Notes: generated from the sequence alone by a model not told the origin. 64,000 bases of DNA from Streptomyces antimycoticus (GCF_005405925.1 NZ_BJHV01000001.1:5518001-5582000); one strand, 5' to 3'; numbered from the stretch's first letter, positions 9,055 through 17,514 are shown. Made by a program: numbers and translations.

Positions 9055-9084
9055 CTTGTGCACGAGTTACTTGCGCACGAGGTA
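9055..9084. promoter_or_regulatory. Candidate MarR/OhrR double operator
   Basis: Two 15-bp direct copies: CTTGTGCACGAGTTA at 9055 and CTTGCGCACGAGGTA at 9070. Each begins with a near-palindrome CTTGNGCACGAG. The second copy covers the -35 of the hydrolase promoter, so binding would block transcription. Assignment to the divergent MarR protein is inference from position. Confidence 0.6.
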
Positions 9085-9099
9085 ATCGGTCGCTAGGTT
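9071..9099 (+). promoter_or_regulatory. Probable hydrolase promoter
   Basis: TTGCGC at 9071-9076 and TAGGTT at 9094-9099 with a 17-bp spacer, a good vegetative-type promoter about 84 bp before the hydrolase ATG. Confidence 0.5.
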
Positions 9100-9182
9100 T
9101 CTCGGTGTCGCCCCGGACAACAAACCAGGGCCGCAGACGAAGGCGCTGTCGTCGCGCCCCTGAGAAAAAGGAGGGTTCCGCC

Positions 9183-10030
9183 ATGAACCTCACGTCCCTG
9201 CTTCGCCCGATCCGCACCCAGGCCGTCCTCGCCGGCTCGCTCGCCGCGCTGGCCGCCCTGTCACTGGCGGCCACGACCCCGGCCACCGCCGCCAAGGCCG
9301 CACACCGCCCGGCGGAGAAGAAGCCCACGGTGGTGCTGGTGCACGGCGCGTTCGCGGACTCCTCCAGCTGGAACGGCGTCATCAAGCGCCTGCGGCACGC
9401 GGGTTACCCGGTCCTCGCCCCGCCAACCCGCTGCGCGGCCTGGCCGGCGACGCCGCCTACCTGCACAGCGTCCTCAAGAGCGTCCAGGGCCCGATCGTGC
9501 TCGTCGGCCACTCCTACGGCGGCGCCGTGATCAGCGAGGCCGCCGTCGGCGACCCGGACGTCAAGGCGCTCGTCTACATAGCCGCCTTCGCCCCGGACAA
9601 GGGCGAGAGCGCGCTGGGGCTCTCCAACAAGTACCCCGGCAGCACCCTCGGCGAGACCCTCAACTCCGTCCCCTTCCCGCTGCCCGACGGCGGCACCGGG
9701 ACCGACCTGTACATCAAGCCGGAGAAGTTCCACGACCAGTTCGCGGCCGACGTCCCCGCCGCGCAGACCGACCTGATGGCCGCCACCCAGCGCCCGGTCG
9801 CCGCCTCGGCCCTGGAGGAGAAGGCGACCACGCCCGCCTGGAAGACCGTCCCGTCCTGGTATCTGCTCGCCACCCAGGACAAGAACATCCCGCCGGTCGC
9901 CCAGCGCTTCATGGCCGACCGCGCCCACTCCCACACCGTGGAGATCAACGCCTCCCACGCCGTCTCCGTCTCCCACCCCCAGGCCGTCACCAACCTGATC
10001 GACCAGGCCGCCACCGCCACCACGCACTGA
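9183..10030 (+). pseudogene. Secreted alpha/beta hydrolase, frameshifted
   Basis: Start at 9183 follows AAGGAGGG. The N-terminus is a signal peptide (basic start, Leu/Ala core, Ala-rich cleavage region near residue 37), then TVVLVHGAFADSSSWNGVI, the start of an alpha/beta hydrolase fold. The frame breaks at the CCCC run 9418-9421; one more C would restore ANPLRGLAGDAAYLHS and lead straight into VGHSYGGAVISEA with the nucleophile-elbow serine. The restored protein would be 282 residues with an acid and a final His (INASHAVSVSHP). It resembles the small esterase/hydrolase family often paired with MarR or TetR regulators. Probably intact in life. Confidence 0.85.
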
Positions 10031-10045
10031 CCCGCCCCTGAGCCC

Positions 10046-10085
10046 GGCGAAGGCCCCGGACCACCTACGGTCCGGGGCCTTCGCC
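10046..10085. terminator. Terminator after the hydrolase
   Basis: Perfect 17-bp stem (10046-10062 with 10069-10085) and loop ACCTAC, 16 bp after the hydrolase stop codon. Strong intrinsic-type hairpin without a T-run. Confidence 0.85.
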
Positions 10086-10168
10086 GTCAACGCGTCGTCC
10101 ACCTGTGCGCGGGCCCTGCTGGTATCGGGCCGGGAGCGTCGCACGGTGGGAAGGAGAGGGGGCGTGCT

Positions 10169-10198
10169 GGACCTTCCTTCCCCTCGTGAGGAAGGTCC
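10169..10198. repeat. Inverted repeat upstream of the TetR gene
   Basis: Arms GGACCTTCCT and AGGAAGGTCC, 10 bp each, spacer TCCCCTCGTG. Second hairpin in the 337-bp gap between hydrolase and TetR gene; function not clear. Confidence 0.5.
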
Positions 10199-10219
10199 GG
10201 CAACTCTGCGCCCCGTTGG

Positions 10220-10245
10220 CCTAATGCGCTGTCGCGCGCATTAGG
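10220..10245. promoter_or_regulatory. Long palindrome, possible TetR operator
   Basis: Arms CCTAATGCGC and GCGCATTAGG with 6-bp spacer TGTCGC; flanked by CCGTT and AACGG, which extend the symmetry with a one-base bulge. It lies about 120 bp before the TetR start. The perfect arms fit a dimeric regulator site; autoregulation by the TetR protein is inference. Confidence 0.5.
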
Positions 10246-10367
10246 TAACGGGTGTCACAATAGCGAGGGGCGTGTACGCCGTGCAATGGGTTACCCGGCG
10301 TAGGGCGCCCGGATGTCGTGAAGATCTGGTGCTCACGAGGGTGGAGGGGCCGTACAGTCGGCGCGTC

Positions 10368-10991
10368 ATGACAGAGCGACCACCGCATGGGTCGGCTCGC
10401 CCCGGGGGGCGTACGGCCCGGACTCGTGCCGCCGTGTTGGCGGCCGCTTACGAGGAGCTCGACCGCGATTCGTTCGCCGCGCTCACCCTGGACCGGCTCG
10501 CCCGGCGGTCGGGGGTGCATGTGTCGACCATCCGGCGGCGCTGGCGCACGGTGGAGGGCGTCGTCGTCGAGCTGCTGGCCGAGCGCGGCTCGACGCTGCC
10601 GACCCCGGACACCGGTGACTTCCGGCGGGACCTGACGCAACTCACGCAGGCCATCGCGGACTTCAACAACGCGCTGCGCAACCGCAACGTACTCCAGGGG
10701 CTGCTCGCGGCCGCCGCGCACGATCCCCGGGTCGAGGAGATCGTCCGCGCCGCGTTCGTGCGGCGGATCGAGGAGGTGACCCTGATCGCGCGGCAGGCGG
10801 TCGAGCGGGGGGAGATCCCCGAGGACACCGATCCGCGGGAGGTCATCGCCGCGCTGGCGGCGCCCCTCTACTACCGAGTGCTCATTCTGCGCGGGTCCAT
10901 CGACGAGCGGCTGGTGCACACCACCGTCGAGACGACGTATCAGGCGGCCCGCTCCGGGGTGTTCGTACACAAGGGGGATCGCGAGGGGTGA
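10368..10991 (+). CDS. TetR/AcrR-family transcriptional regulator
   Basis: A 207-residue regulator starting at ATG 10368. The helix-turn-helix occupies about residues 20-60 with RTRAAVLAAAYEELDRD and LARRSGVHVSTIRRRW; the ligand-binding C-terminal domain follows (FNNALRNRNVLQGLLAAAAHD). TACAGT at 10353-10358 ends 9 bp before the ATG, and no ribosome site sits at normal spacing, so a leaderless transcript is likely. Nearest neighbours give no clear target; an upstream palindrome at 10220 may be its operator. Confidence 0.85.
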   Translation: MTERPPHGSARPGGRTARTRAAVLAAAYEELDRDSFAALTLDRLARRSGVHVSTIRRRWRTVEGVVVELLAERGSTLPTPDTGDFRRDLTQLTQAIADFNNALRNRNVLQGLLAAAAHDPRVEEIVRAAFVRRIEEVTLIARQAVERGEIPEDTDPREVIAALAAPLYYRVLILRGSIDERLVHTTVETTYQAARSGVFVHKGDREG

Positions 10992-11018
10992 TGGCGCCCC
11001 CGGGGCGGGGGCGCCATC
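10990..11018. terminator. Shared terminator between TetR gene and DUF305 gene
   Basis: Perfect 12-bp stem, GATGGCGCCCCC with GGGGGCGCCATC, loop GGGGC. It overlaps the TetR stop codon and serves both convergent genes. Confidence 0.8.
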
Positions 11019-11027
11019 GGCGGGGCG

Positions 11028-11741
11028 TCAGGAGGACGCGCCGCGTGCCTTGAGCATGTCGGCCATCAGCTGGATCTCCGACTGCTGGCCCTGGACCATG
11101 GTCGTGGCCAGATGCTTCTCGGTCGGGTCCTTGACCAGTTCGACCGCGCCCTTCGCCATCTCGACGCCGCCCTTGTGATGGGCGGTCATCAGCTTCAGGT
11201 AGAGCACCTCGGCCGCCTTGCCCTTGGCCTTGCGCAACTCGTCGAGCTGGGTGTTGGTGGCCATGCCCGGCATGAGCGAGCCGTCGTGCGGCTTGTACGC
11301 GCCGCCGCCGTCCGTGCCCTTCATCGAGCCGTGGTCCATGCCCTCCATACCGTCCATGCCGTTCTTCATCCACGTCATGGGCGGGTCCTCGGACGTCTTG
11401 CCCAGCCCCCACATGTCCAGCCAGCCCTGCAGCATGCCGCTCTGGGTGGCCTGCGTGCTGGCGATGTCGAACGCCAGCCGCCGCACCTCGTCGTCGCCGG
11501 TGCGGTCGCGCACGATGAACGACATCTCCACCGCCTGCTGGTGGTGGACGGACATGTCGCGGGCGAAACCGGCCTCGGCGGAGGTGTCCTTCGGCGTACC
11601 CGTGTCGGTCGTGCCCTCCGAGCGGTCGCTCGTCAGCCACAGCACGGCCACCGCCACCAGCGTCAGCAGCGCGAGGGCGGCGGCGATCCCCGCCACCAGC
11701 GGCTGGCGTGCGGCGCGGCCGATGGCGGTCCCGTCGCTCAC
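11028..11741 (-). CDS. DUF305 family exported His/Met-rich protein
   Basis: A 237-residue protein with one N-terminal membrane anchor (residues about 13-33), then two ferritin-like DUF305 repeats marked by MSVHHQQAVEMS and MTAHHKGGVEMAKGAVEL. The middle carries a Met-rich stretch (MDGMEGMDHGSMKG) reminiscent of copper-binding sequences. The GTG at 11741 overlaps the stop of the upstream DUF3105 gene (GTGA), so the two are translationally coupled. DUF305 proteins are often found with copper or redox genes; metal binding is inferred, not shown. Confidence 0.88.
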   Translation of the reverse strand: MSDGTAIGRAARQPLVAGIAAALALLTLVAVAVLWLTSDRSEGTTDTGTPKDTSAEAGFARDMSVHHQQAVEMSFIVRDRTGDDEVRRLAFDIASTQATQSGMLQGWLDMWGLGKTSEDPPMTWMKNGMDGMEGMDHGSMKGTDGGGAYKPHDGSLMPGMATNTQLDELRKAKGKAAEVLYLKLMTAHHKGGVEMAKGAVELVKDPTEKHLATTMVQGQQSEIQLMADMLKARGASS

Positions 11742-12406
11742 GAGGTCTTTCCGTTGGTGCAGTAGGCGCCGGGCTCGGGCGTCTGCTTGCCCTGGACGAA
11801 CTTCTTGAAGAAGGCGGCCACCCGCGGGTCCGACGCGTGTCGGATGTCCAGCTGGTTGCCCCAGGCGTTGAGGACGATGGGCGCGTCCTGCTCCTGGTAG
11901 GGGCTGATCATCGAGTAGGGGGTCTTCTTCACCCGCTCCGAGAGGGTGGCGATGTCCTCCTTCGACGCCTTGTCGGTGTACGTCACCCACACCGCGCCGT
12001 GCTCCAGCGCGTGCACCGCGTTCTCCTTCGCCAGCGGCTTGGTGTAGACGTCGCCGTTGCAGTTCTGCCAGACCTGGTTGTGGTTTCCGCCGACCGGCGG
12101 CGACATCGCGTACTTCACCGTGCCCTGGACATGCGTCCGGCCCAGGTTCTTCCAGGTCTTCATGCCCTTGAACTCGCCGGTCTTCACGACCGCGGAGGTG
12201 ACCTTGGCCTCCTTCTCGTCCTTCTTGTTGCTCGCGTCGACGAGGAAGTAGCCCCCGACGGCGAGCCCGGCGACGATCACCGCGACGGAGGTGATGGTGA
12301 TGGCCCGGAACCTGCGCTCGCGAGCCTTCTCCGCGCGGCGCAGTTCCTCTATCTTCGCGCGGCGGTCGGCCGCGGTGCCCTTCGTCTTCGATCCCTTGGA
12401 GCCCAT
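11738..12406 (-). CDS. DUF3105 membrane-anchored protein
   Basis: A 222-residue protein starting at ATG 12406. A lysine-rich cytoplasmic stretch (GSKGSKTKGTAADRRAKIEE) precedes one membrane helix near residues 37-58, then an external DUF3105 domain with the family motif YAMSPPVGGNHNQVWQNC and HALEHGAVWVTY. It is the first gene of the pair with DUF305, a very common Streptomyces arrangement. The function is not known; the conserved His and Cys residues suggest metal or redox chemistry. Confidence 0.9.
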   Translation of the reverse strand: MGSKGSKTKGTAADRRAKIEELRRAEKARERRFRAITITSVAVIVAGLAVGGYFLVDASNKKDEKEAKVTSAVVKTGEFKGMKTWKNLGRTHVQGTVKYAMSPPVGGNHNQVWQNCNGDVYTKPLAKENAVHALEHGAVWVTYTDKASKEDIATLSERVKKTPYSMISPYQEQDAPIVLNAWGNQLDIRHASDPRVAAFFKKFVQGKQTPEPGAYCTNGKTS

Positions 12407-12493
12407 GGCTGTCCTTGTCCTCGGAGTGCTCACAGTTCGCGCAGTGCGCACGCTGGATGGGTGGAGCGGTACATCGCGGTTACCGGCGCCGGC

Positions 12494-12958
12494 CTAGGTC
12501 CGAAGCACTTGGAGCTGATGGAGGCCGAGGGCACGGACGGGGCGGTCGGGCGGCGCCCGGACGGAGTCCGGATTCCGGTGGCCGCCGGGCGGCGGAACCT
12601 CGGCGAGGAAGAGCGGGGGTACGGGCGTGGGCACCAGAGCCTGGACCACGCCCCGGGGGCCCGTGACACAGTCGTCGCCTCCGGAGCCGGTGCCGGAGCC
12701 GGAGACGTCGGACGGGCCGTGCCCGGGAGACGGATAGGTGACCGGCTTCTCGAGCGGCTCGGCCCACGCGGCGGTGTCCGCCGGGCGGCGCGGGCACCCC
12801 GTCGACAGGCCGTTGTGGTCGGCGGCGGGATGGACGCACGAGGGCGCCACCCAGATCGCCGCGGCGAGCAGCAGCACGGCACGGCAGAGGACGGACGGCA
12901 CGGTGCCGCGCACCGCGTCCGTCCGTATGTGGCCCTCTCCGCCCTGCCCTCTCCCCAT
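12494..12958 (-). CDS. Small exported hypothetical protein
   Basis: A 154-residue protein from ATG 12958. A hydrophobic segment (LCRAVLLLAAAIWVAPSC) looks like a signal peptide or lipobox-like anchor; the mature part is Pro/Gly-rich with several cysteines and no recognised domain. TACGAT lies 7 nt before the ATG with no ribosome site, so the transcript may be leaderless. It reads toward the DUF3105 gene 87 bp away. Frame and GC-position bias look coding, but family is unrecognised. Confidence 0.55.
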   Translation of the reverse strand: MGRGQGGEGHIRTDAVRGTVPSVLCRAVLLLAAAIWVAPSCVHPAADHNGLSTGCPRRPADTAAWAEPLEKPVTYPSPGHGPSDVSGSGTGSGGDDCVTGPRGVVQALVPTPVPPLFLAEVPPPGGHRNPDSVRAPPDRPVRALGLHQLQVLRT

Positions 12959-13101
12959 CGCGCCAGATCGTAACCACTGCGCCTGTCGCGACTGAATGGG
13001 TCCATGGCGGAACGTGGGCAAACGCCTGGTGAGGGCGGGGTGTCAGGCGTGCCGTCCGGCCGCCCGGTGTGGGCCAGGCGCCGCCCGCCGTACGCCGCTT
13101 G

Positions 13102-14202
13102 TCAGTAGACGCCCTCGATCACGACCTCGTCGTCGAACATCGCGACCGGCCCCACATCCGCCACCGAGTCCCCGGCCGCGCCCTCGGGCGGCGGGACGCG
13201 GATCGCCAGATCGCGCTCGAGGTTGTTGGGCAGCAGAGCGGACTTGCTGACGTGGTTCATCACCACCTGGCCGCGCTCGCCGTACGGCACCGGCTCCCCG
13301 CTGGCCGGGTCCACCACCGAGAAGGTGACGAACGGCGTGCGCGGATCGAAGACACACGGCTCGTCCGGGCCGAGCCCCAGCCGCTCGGTGGCGCCGCCGA
13401 GGATCATGGTGTTGCCGTAGGTGCCGTAGAGCGCACAGCCGGGGAAGACCTCGGTGCGCAGCAGATCGCGGGTGTCGGCGTCCATATGGGCGCCGCCCCA
13501 CATGATGCCCTTGACCTTCTCCCCGATCAGTTCGATCAGATCGTCATGCCGGGCCAGCCGCTCCAGCAGCGGCGGGGTGGTCATCAGCACCCCGATCTCC
13601 TGGGTGCGCAGGACGTGCGCCGCCTGCTCCACCAGGTGGCTCACATAGGCGTCGGTCTCCTCGGCCTTCCCGGCGGAGATCAGCTTCTTCACCCACCGCG
13701 GATCCATGTCGACGCGGAACATCAGCCCACCGTGCCGGGCGGCCGTGCCCGCGACCATCTCGCCGACCATATGAGGGCCGCTGGGCGCGATGGCGAGCCA
13801 GTCCACCCCGCGCGGGATGCCGAGGCCGTCGAGGTCGGCGCTCAGCCCGTGGGTGAGACGGTCCAGCCAGTCGCGCAGACACACGATCCGCTTGGGTGCG
13901 CCGGTGGTGCCGCCGCTTTCGAACACACCGACGATCCGGGCGTCGGCGCCGTAGCCCTGGGGGATCAGATCGCGCACCGGCACCTCGCGCAACTCCCCGG
14001 TGACATGGGGGAAGAGCGCGAGATCGGCGACGCCCTTGACGTCCCGGCGCGGATCGAAGTCCAGCGTGCGTGCCTTCCGCAGCCAGAACGGGGAGCCGGT
14101 GTCCGGGCCGAAGTGCCACTCCATGGCGGCGCGGATGTACTCGTCGGGGTCGGGGCGCTCGTCGAAGGGGACGTCGAGCACGGAAAGGGAAGCTGTCGGC
14201 AC
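13102..14202 (-). CDS. AMP-forming carboxylate-activating enzyme, EhpF/LuxE-like
   Basis: A 366-residue adenylate-forming protein. GTG start at 14202 has GAGGAG 6 bp upstream. The phosphate-binding loop is ESGGTTGAPKRI near residues 94-105, and WGGAHMD and GTYGNTMILG resemble the later adenylation motifs. It is shorter than a typical acyl-CoA ligase, matching the LuxE/EhpF group, which activates a carboxylic acid and passes the acyl group to a reductase. The gene just upstream in the same operon encodes an aldehyde-dehydrogenase-like protein, as in phenazine modification (EhpF/EhpG). The pair probably reduces an acid to an aldehyde; substrate unknown. Confidence 0.8.
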   Translation of the reverse strand: MPTASLSVLDVPFDERPDPDEYIRAAMEWHFGPDTGSPFWLRKARTLDFDPRRDVKGVADLALFPHVTGELREVPVRDLIPQGYGADARIVGVFESGGTTGAPKRIVCLRDWLDRLTHGLSADLDGLGIPRGVDWLAIAPSGPHMVGEMVAGTAARHGGLMFRVDMDPRWVKKLISAGKAEETDAYVSHLVEQAAHVLRTQEIGVLMTTPPLLERLARHDDLIELIGEKVKGIMWGGAHMDADTRDLLRTEVFPGCALYGTYGNTMILGGATERLGLGPDEPCVFDPRTPFVTFSVVDPASGEPVPYGERGQVVMNHVSKSALLPNNLERDLAIRVPPPEGAAGDSVADVGPVAMFDDEVVIEGVY

Positions 14203-14229
14203 GGGGTGCTCCTCATGCTCCTCGTGGGG

Positions 14230-14316
14230 CGGGCGACGCCGGGTCGGCGCCGTCGGGACAGGCGGCGCGGGGTCGGCGTCATCAGGACGGGCGACGCCGG
14301 GTCGGCGCCGTCAGCC
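14230..14316. repeat. Three 29-bp tandem repeats at the 3' end of the reductase gene
   Basis: Units start at 14230, 14259 and 14288. The outer two share 25 identical leading bases; the middle one is diverged. The last unit contains the stop codon of the reductase gene (14311-14313). Confidence 0.85.
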
Positions 14317-15741
14317 GCGGATGACGGCCTTCGTACGCATCAGGAACTCGCCGAGATACGCGTCGTGCGGGATGCCCGGGGCGATCCAGTGCGTGGGGTG
14401 GTCCCCGATGTAGAGGTTCTTGATGCTCGGCTCGGCGAGCAGCGCGTCCAGCAGCGCCTCGTCCCCGGTGATCGCCGTGACGACCAGGCTGTCCCGGAGC
14501 GCGGCGACCCCCGCCGCACGCGTCCAGGGGGCCACCCAGACGCAGGGGAACGACAGCTCCATGCCCAGTCGCGGGTCCCGCGGATCGTCGAGCTGGAGGA
14601 CGGCGGGGCGCAGGGCGGCGCTGCCGTCGCCGAGGTCGTCCACCACCCCGTCGCCGCCCAGCCACGCCCGGGCGCCCGCCGCCTTGCCGAGCAGCAGGCG
14701 CTCGAAGCCGCGGGCGGTCTCGACCGGATGGACCGGCAGTACCGCCGTCTCGTCCTGCGGCGGCAGGCTGGGGAGCGCGGCGAGCCGTTCCGCCAGCGCC
14801 TCGGCGACCGGCGCCGGATCGCCCTCGACGAGTACGGCGGTGGCGTTGACGCACGCGGTGCCGCCATGGCGGGCGATCGAGTCCACGACGACATCGAGGT
14901 GGTCGCGCCACTCCCGGTCGGCGGTGAGCAGGATCTTGGAGCGGCCGGGGCCGTTGGGCAGCACGGCCGGATCGGCGGCGTAGCGGTCGATGACCTCCTG
15001 GCCGCCGTAGACCATGGACAGATCCGCACCGTGCAGGATCTCCCCGGCCGCGTCGTGGTCGGTGGGCAGCAGCACCACCTGATCCGTCCCGAAACCCGCC
15101 TCGCGCAGGGCGCTGACCAGCCGGTACGGGGTGAGTGGCTCACGGCGGGAGGGGCGTACGGCCACTCGGTAGCCCAGCGCCAGCGCCTCCAGCCACAGGG
15201 CGTGCACGGCGGGGTGGTTGCCCGCGGCGTGCACGGCGAAGACATCGCCGCGCCGGATCCACACCGCGGTGCCGCCGCGGGCGTACGGATCGCGCCAGTC
15301 GCCCACCGCCCCCACTGGGCGGGCCGCCTGGACACTGCGGTACGCCTCGGTGGCGCTGAGCCGTATCGCCTCCACGGCGATCCGCACATTGGCGAGCGGG
15401 GTGCCCGACATCCGGCACACCGCGCTCTCGTACGCCGCCGCCGTCATCCCGGCGACGGTGCCGGTGGCGAACAGCTCCCCCGCCCGCTTCAGCGCGGCCA
15501 GCCGCTCCTCCAGTGGCGGGGTGGCGGCGGCGCGCAGCGCGGCCAGTGCCCGGGTGACGAACAGCCGTGGCACCAGGGAGAGTTCGGCCATGGGGGTGCC
15601 GGTGACATCGCTGATGGTGAGGCGGTGACGGGAGCGGTAGGGCCCCTTGGGGCCGAGGGCGTCCAGGGCCTGCAGGGGGTCCGGGGCGTCCGGGGTACGC
15701 GGCGCGTCCAGGGCGTCCGGGGTGGTGGCGGGCTGGGACAC
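14311..15741 (-). CDS. Aldehyde-dehydrogenase-fold acyl reductase, EhpG/LuxC-like
   Basis: A 476-residue protein. GTG 15741 is chosen because GAAGGAG lies 6 bp upstream; a GTG 33 bp earlier is possible. It has the nucleotide-binding half with VHAAGNHPAVHALWLEALAL and the catalytic-cysteine region HGGTACVNATAV. It lacks the classic FTGS loop, having MVYGGQEVIDRY, which fits acyl-reductases rather than ordinary aldehyde dehydrogenases. It lies 108 bp upstream of the EhpF-like gene on the same strand. Together they likely form a carboxylate-to-aldehyde module. It is divergent from an OmpR-type regulator. Confidence 0.8.
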   Translation of the reverse strand: MSQPATTPDALDAPRTPDAPDPLQALDALGPKGPYRSRHRLTISDVTGTPMAELSLVPRLFVTRALAALRAAATPPLEERLAALKRAGELFATGTVAGMTAAAYESAVCRMSGTPLANVRIAVEAIRLSATEAYRSVQAARPVGAVGDWRDPYARGGTAVWIRRGDVFAVHAAGNHPAVHALWLEALALGYRVAVRPSRREPLTPYRLVSALREAGFGTDQVVLLPTDHDAAGEILHGADLSMVYGGQEVIDRYAADPAVLPNGPGRSKILLTADREWRDHLDVVVDSIARHGGTACVNATAVLVEGDPAPVAEALAERLAALPSLPPQDETAVLPVHPVETARGFERLLLGKAAGARAWLGGDGVVDDLGDGSAALRPAVLQLDDPRDPRLGMELSFPCVWVAPWTRAAGVAALRDSLVVTAITGDEALLDALLAEPSIKNLYIGDHPTHWIAPGIPHDAYLGEFLMRTKAVIRG

Positions 15742-15927
15742 GCTGGCTCCTTCGCGGGCGGAGGACACACCGGCCCCTTGGCGGGCGCGGCGGGAAAGGG
15801 GTGAACCACGCTTATCCCACGGCGCGGACGGGACAGAGTCAATTGGCCCAAAGGCCATACCGGTCCCCTGGGGCGGGCCGGGCACACCACGCGCCACGTA
15901 CCATGCCCGGCCGGAGGTGGTAGGGAC

Positions 15928-16647
15928 ATGGGAGAGACAGGTGGCGGTCGCGTCCTGGTGACCGACGACGACGCGGCCATACGGCGGTCCTTGGAGCGCG
16001 GGCTGCGGCTCAACGGGTTCTCCGTGACCCTCGCGGACGGCGGCCACGCCGCGCTCGCCGCGGTGCGCGACGGCGCGCCCGATGTGGTGGTCCTGGACAT
16101 CTCCATGCCCGACCTCAGCGGTATCGAGGTGTGCCGTGCCCTGCGCGGGGACGGCAATGACGTCCCCGTCCTGATGCTCTCGGCGCTCGACGAGGTGGCC
16201 GACCGGGTGGCCGGGCTGCAGGCCGGGGGCGACGACTATCTCGTCAAGCCGTTCGCGCTCCAGGAGTTGGTGCTGCGGCTGCACGCCCTGCTGCGCCGCC
16301 GTCCGCCCGCCGCCACCGACCGGGTGCGGGCCGGTGCGCTGGAGATGGCGCCGGAGGCACGGGAGGCGTGGCTGGACGGGACGCCGCTGCGGCTCACCCG
16401 GCGCGAGTTCGAGCTGCTGGACATGTTCGCCCGCAACGCCGGGATCGTGCTGACCCGCGATCAGCTGCTGGACCGCGTCTGGGGCTATGACTTCGAGGTG
16501 CGGACGGACGCCGTGGACACCTTCGTCAGCTATCTGCGCCGCAAGCTGGAGGCGGGCGGCCGGCCCCGGATGCTGCACACCGTGCGCGGTGTGGGCTTCG
16601 TCCTGCGGCCGTCGGGAACACCGGAGGGCCGTCCAACAGGCCCGTGA
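15928..16647 (+). CDS. OmpR/PhoB-family response regulator, orphan
   Basis: A 239-residue regulator with receiver domain 1-120 (acidic pair at Asp13-Asp15, phospho-acceptor Asp57 in VVVLDISMPD, Lys in YLVKPFAL) and a winged-helix output domain 140-230 (LTRREFELLDMFARNAG, VSYLRRKLEAGG, HTVRGVGFVLR). Start ATG 15928 follows GGTAGGG. No histidine kinase gene is next to it, so it is an orphan in this window. It is divergent from the EhpG/EhpF-like operon and may control it. Confidence 0.92.
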   Translation: MGETGGGRVLVTDDDAAIRRSLERGLRLNGFSVTLADGGHAALAAVRDGAPDVVVLDISMPDLSGIEVCRALRGDGNDVPVLMLSALDEVADRVAGLQAGGDDYLVKPFALQELVLRLHALLRRRPPAATDRVRAGALEMAPEAREAWLDGTPLRLTRREFELLDMFARNAGIVLTRDQLLDRVWGYDFEVRTDAVDTFVSYLRRKLEAGGRPRMLHTVRGVGFVLRPSGTPEGRPTGP

Positions 16648-16761
16648 GGGGGACTGTTCCGGCCCACAGAGTTTCCACAAAGAAGGCTCCTAGGTTTTTC
16701 CCCAGTCCGGGGCGGCCCGGCTCCTCCCGGGCCGTCCGGCCCCCAGGGAAGGAACAGCACC

Positions 16762-17186
16762 ATGCACCGTGGAAAGAGCGTCATCGTGGCCTGCGCGGCC
16801 ACCGCTGCCCTGCTCGGTCCGGTGGGCGCCGCGGCGGCGAACGGCAGCGCCCCGGCCTCGACACCGGCCGCCGCCCCGAGCGCGAAGCCGCACAAGGGGC
16901 GGGGGACGGCTCCCAGGGGCTGTGCAAGCGCGCCAAGAAGATCGACAAGCGGCTGGACCGGGCGCTGAAGCGGCTGAAGGGCCAGGCGAACGTCAAGGGG
17001 TCGGTGGCCCGGCTGGCGAAGCGGGTCGAGCGGGCCAAGAAGGCGGACCACACCGAGGTCGAGACCTTCCTCAACCACAAGCTCACCTTCCGCAGGTCCC
17101 TCGTGACCACGCTCGAGCAGCGCCAGAAGGACCTGTCGAAGGTCCAGACGTGGTGCGCCTCGCGCGGTGAGGGTTCCGGCACATGA
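16762..17186 (+). pseudogene. Small secreted coiled-coil protein, frameshifted
   Basis: An N-terminal signal peptide (HRGKSVIVACAATAALLGP, Ala-rich cleavage near residue 26) leads into a Pro/Ala linker. The frame breaks at the GGGG run 16896-16899. One more G restores GAGDGSQGLCKRAKKIDKRL and a Lys-rich helical domain down to QTWCASRGEGSGT. The restored protein is 141 residues with two cysteines bracketing a helical hairpin. Family unrecognised beyond similar Streptomyces secreted proteins. It overlaps the next gene by ATGA. Confidence 0.75.
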
Positions 17187-17440
17187 GGCGCGGCGAGGCC
17201 GTGCGGCGCGGCCCCTGGGCCGTGGCGGCCACGGCGGTGCTCTGCGCCGCGCTGGCCACCGGCTGCGGTGGCGGCAAGGGCGGTTCGGACGACGCGGACG
17301 GCTCATCGGGGTCGTCGTCCGCCCCGTCGGCCACCGCACCGGCTCCCTCCACCTCCGAGCTGGACGAGCTGAACAAGCTGGTGGACGACGCCGAGTCGGC
17401 GGCCGACAAGGCGGACTCCGACGCCGCGAGCGACAACTGA
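17183..17440 (+). CDS. Small putative lipoprotein
   Basis: An 85-residue protein starting in an ATGA overlap with the upstream gene. A signal sequence ends in the lipobox LATGC at about residue 28, followed by Gly/Ser linker and a short acidic helix (STSELDELNKLVDDAESAAD). It is probably exported and coupled to its secreted neighbour. Role unknown. Confidence 0.7.
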   Translation: MRRGEAVRRGPWAVAATAVLCAALATGCGGGKGGSDDADGSSGSSSAPSATAPAPSTSELDELNKLVDDAESAADKADSDAASDN

Positions 17441-17514
17441 CTCCGAGCGACAACTGACTCCGAACGACACCTGACTCCGAACGACACCTGACCCCGAACC
17501 AGACCTGACCACAA
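17430..17514. repeat. Five 17-bp tandem repeats spanning the lipoprotein stop codon
   Basis: Units of GCGACAACTGACTCCGA type start at 17430, 17447, 17464, 17481 and 17498. The first unit contains the real stop codon TGA. Each unit repeats a CTGAC core, so TGA recurs in every reading frame in turn. Confidence 0.9.

Noticed and set aside
13069..15804. 911-residue plus-strand ORF opposite the EhpF/EhpG-like genes
   Set aside because: No recognisable fold; codon positions follow the minus-strand genes.
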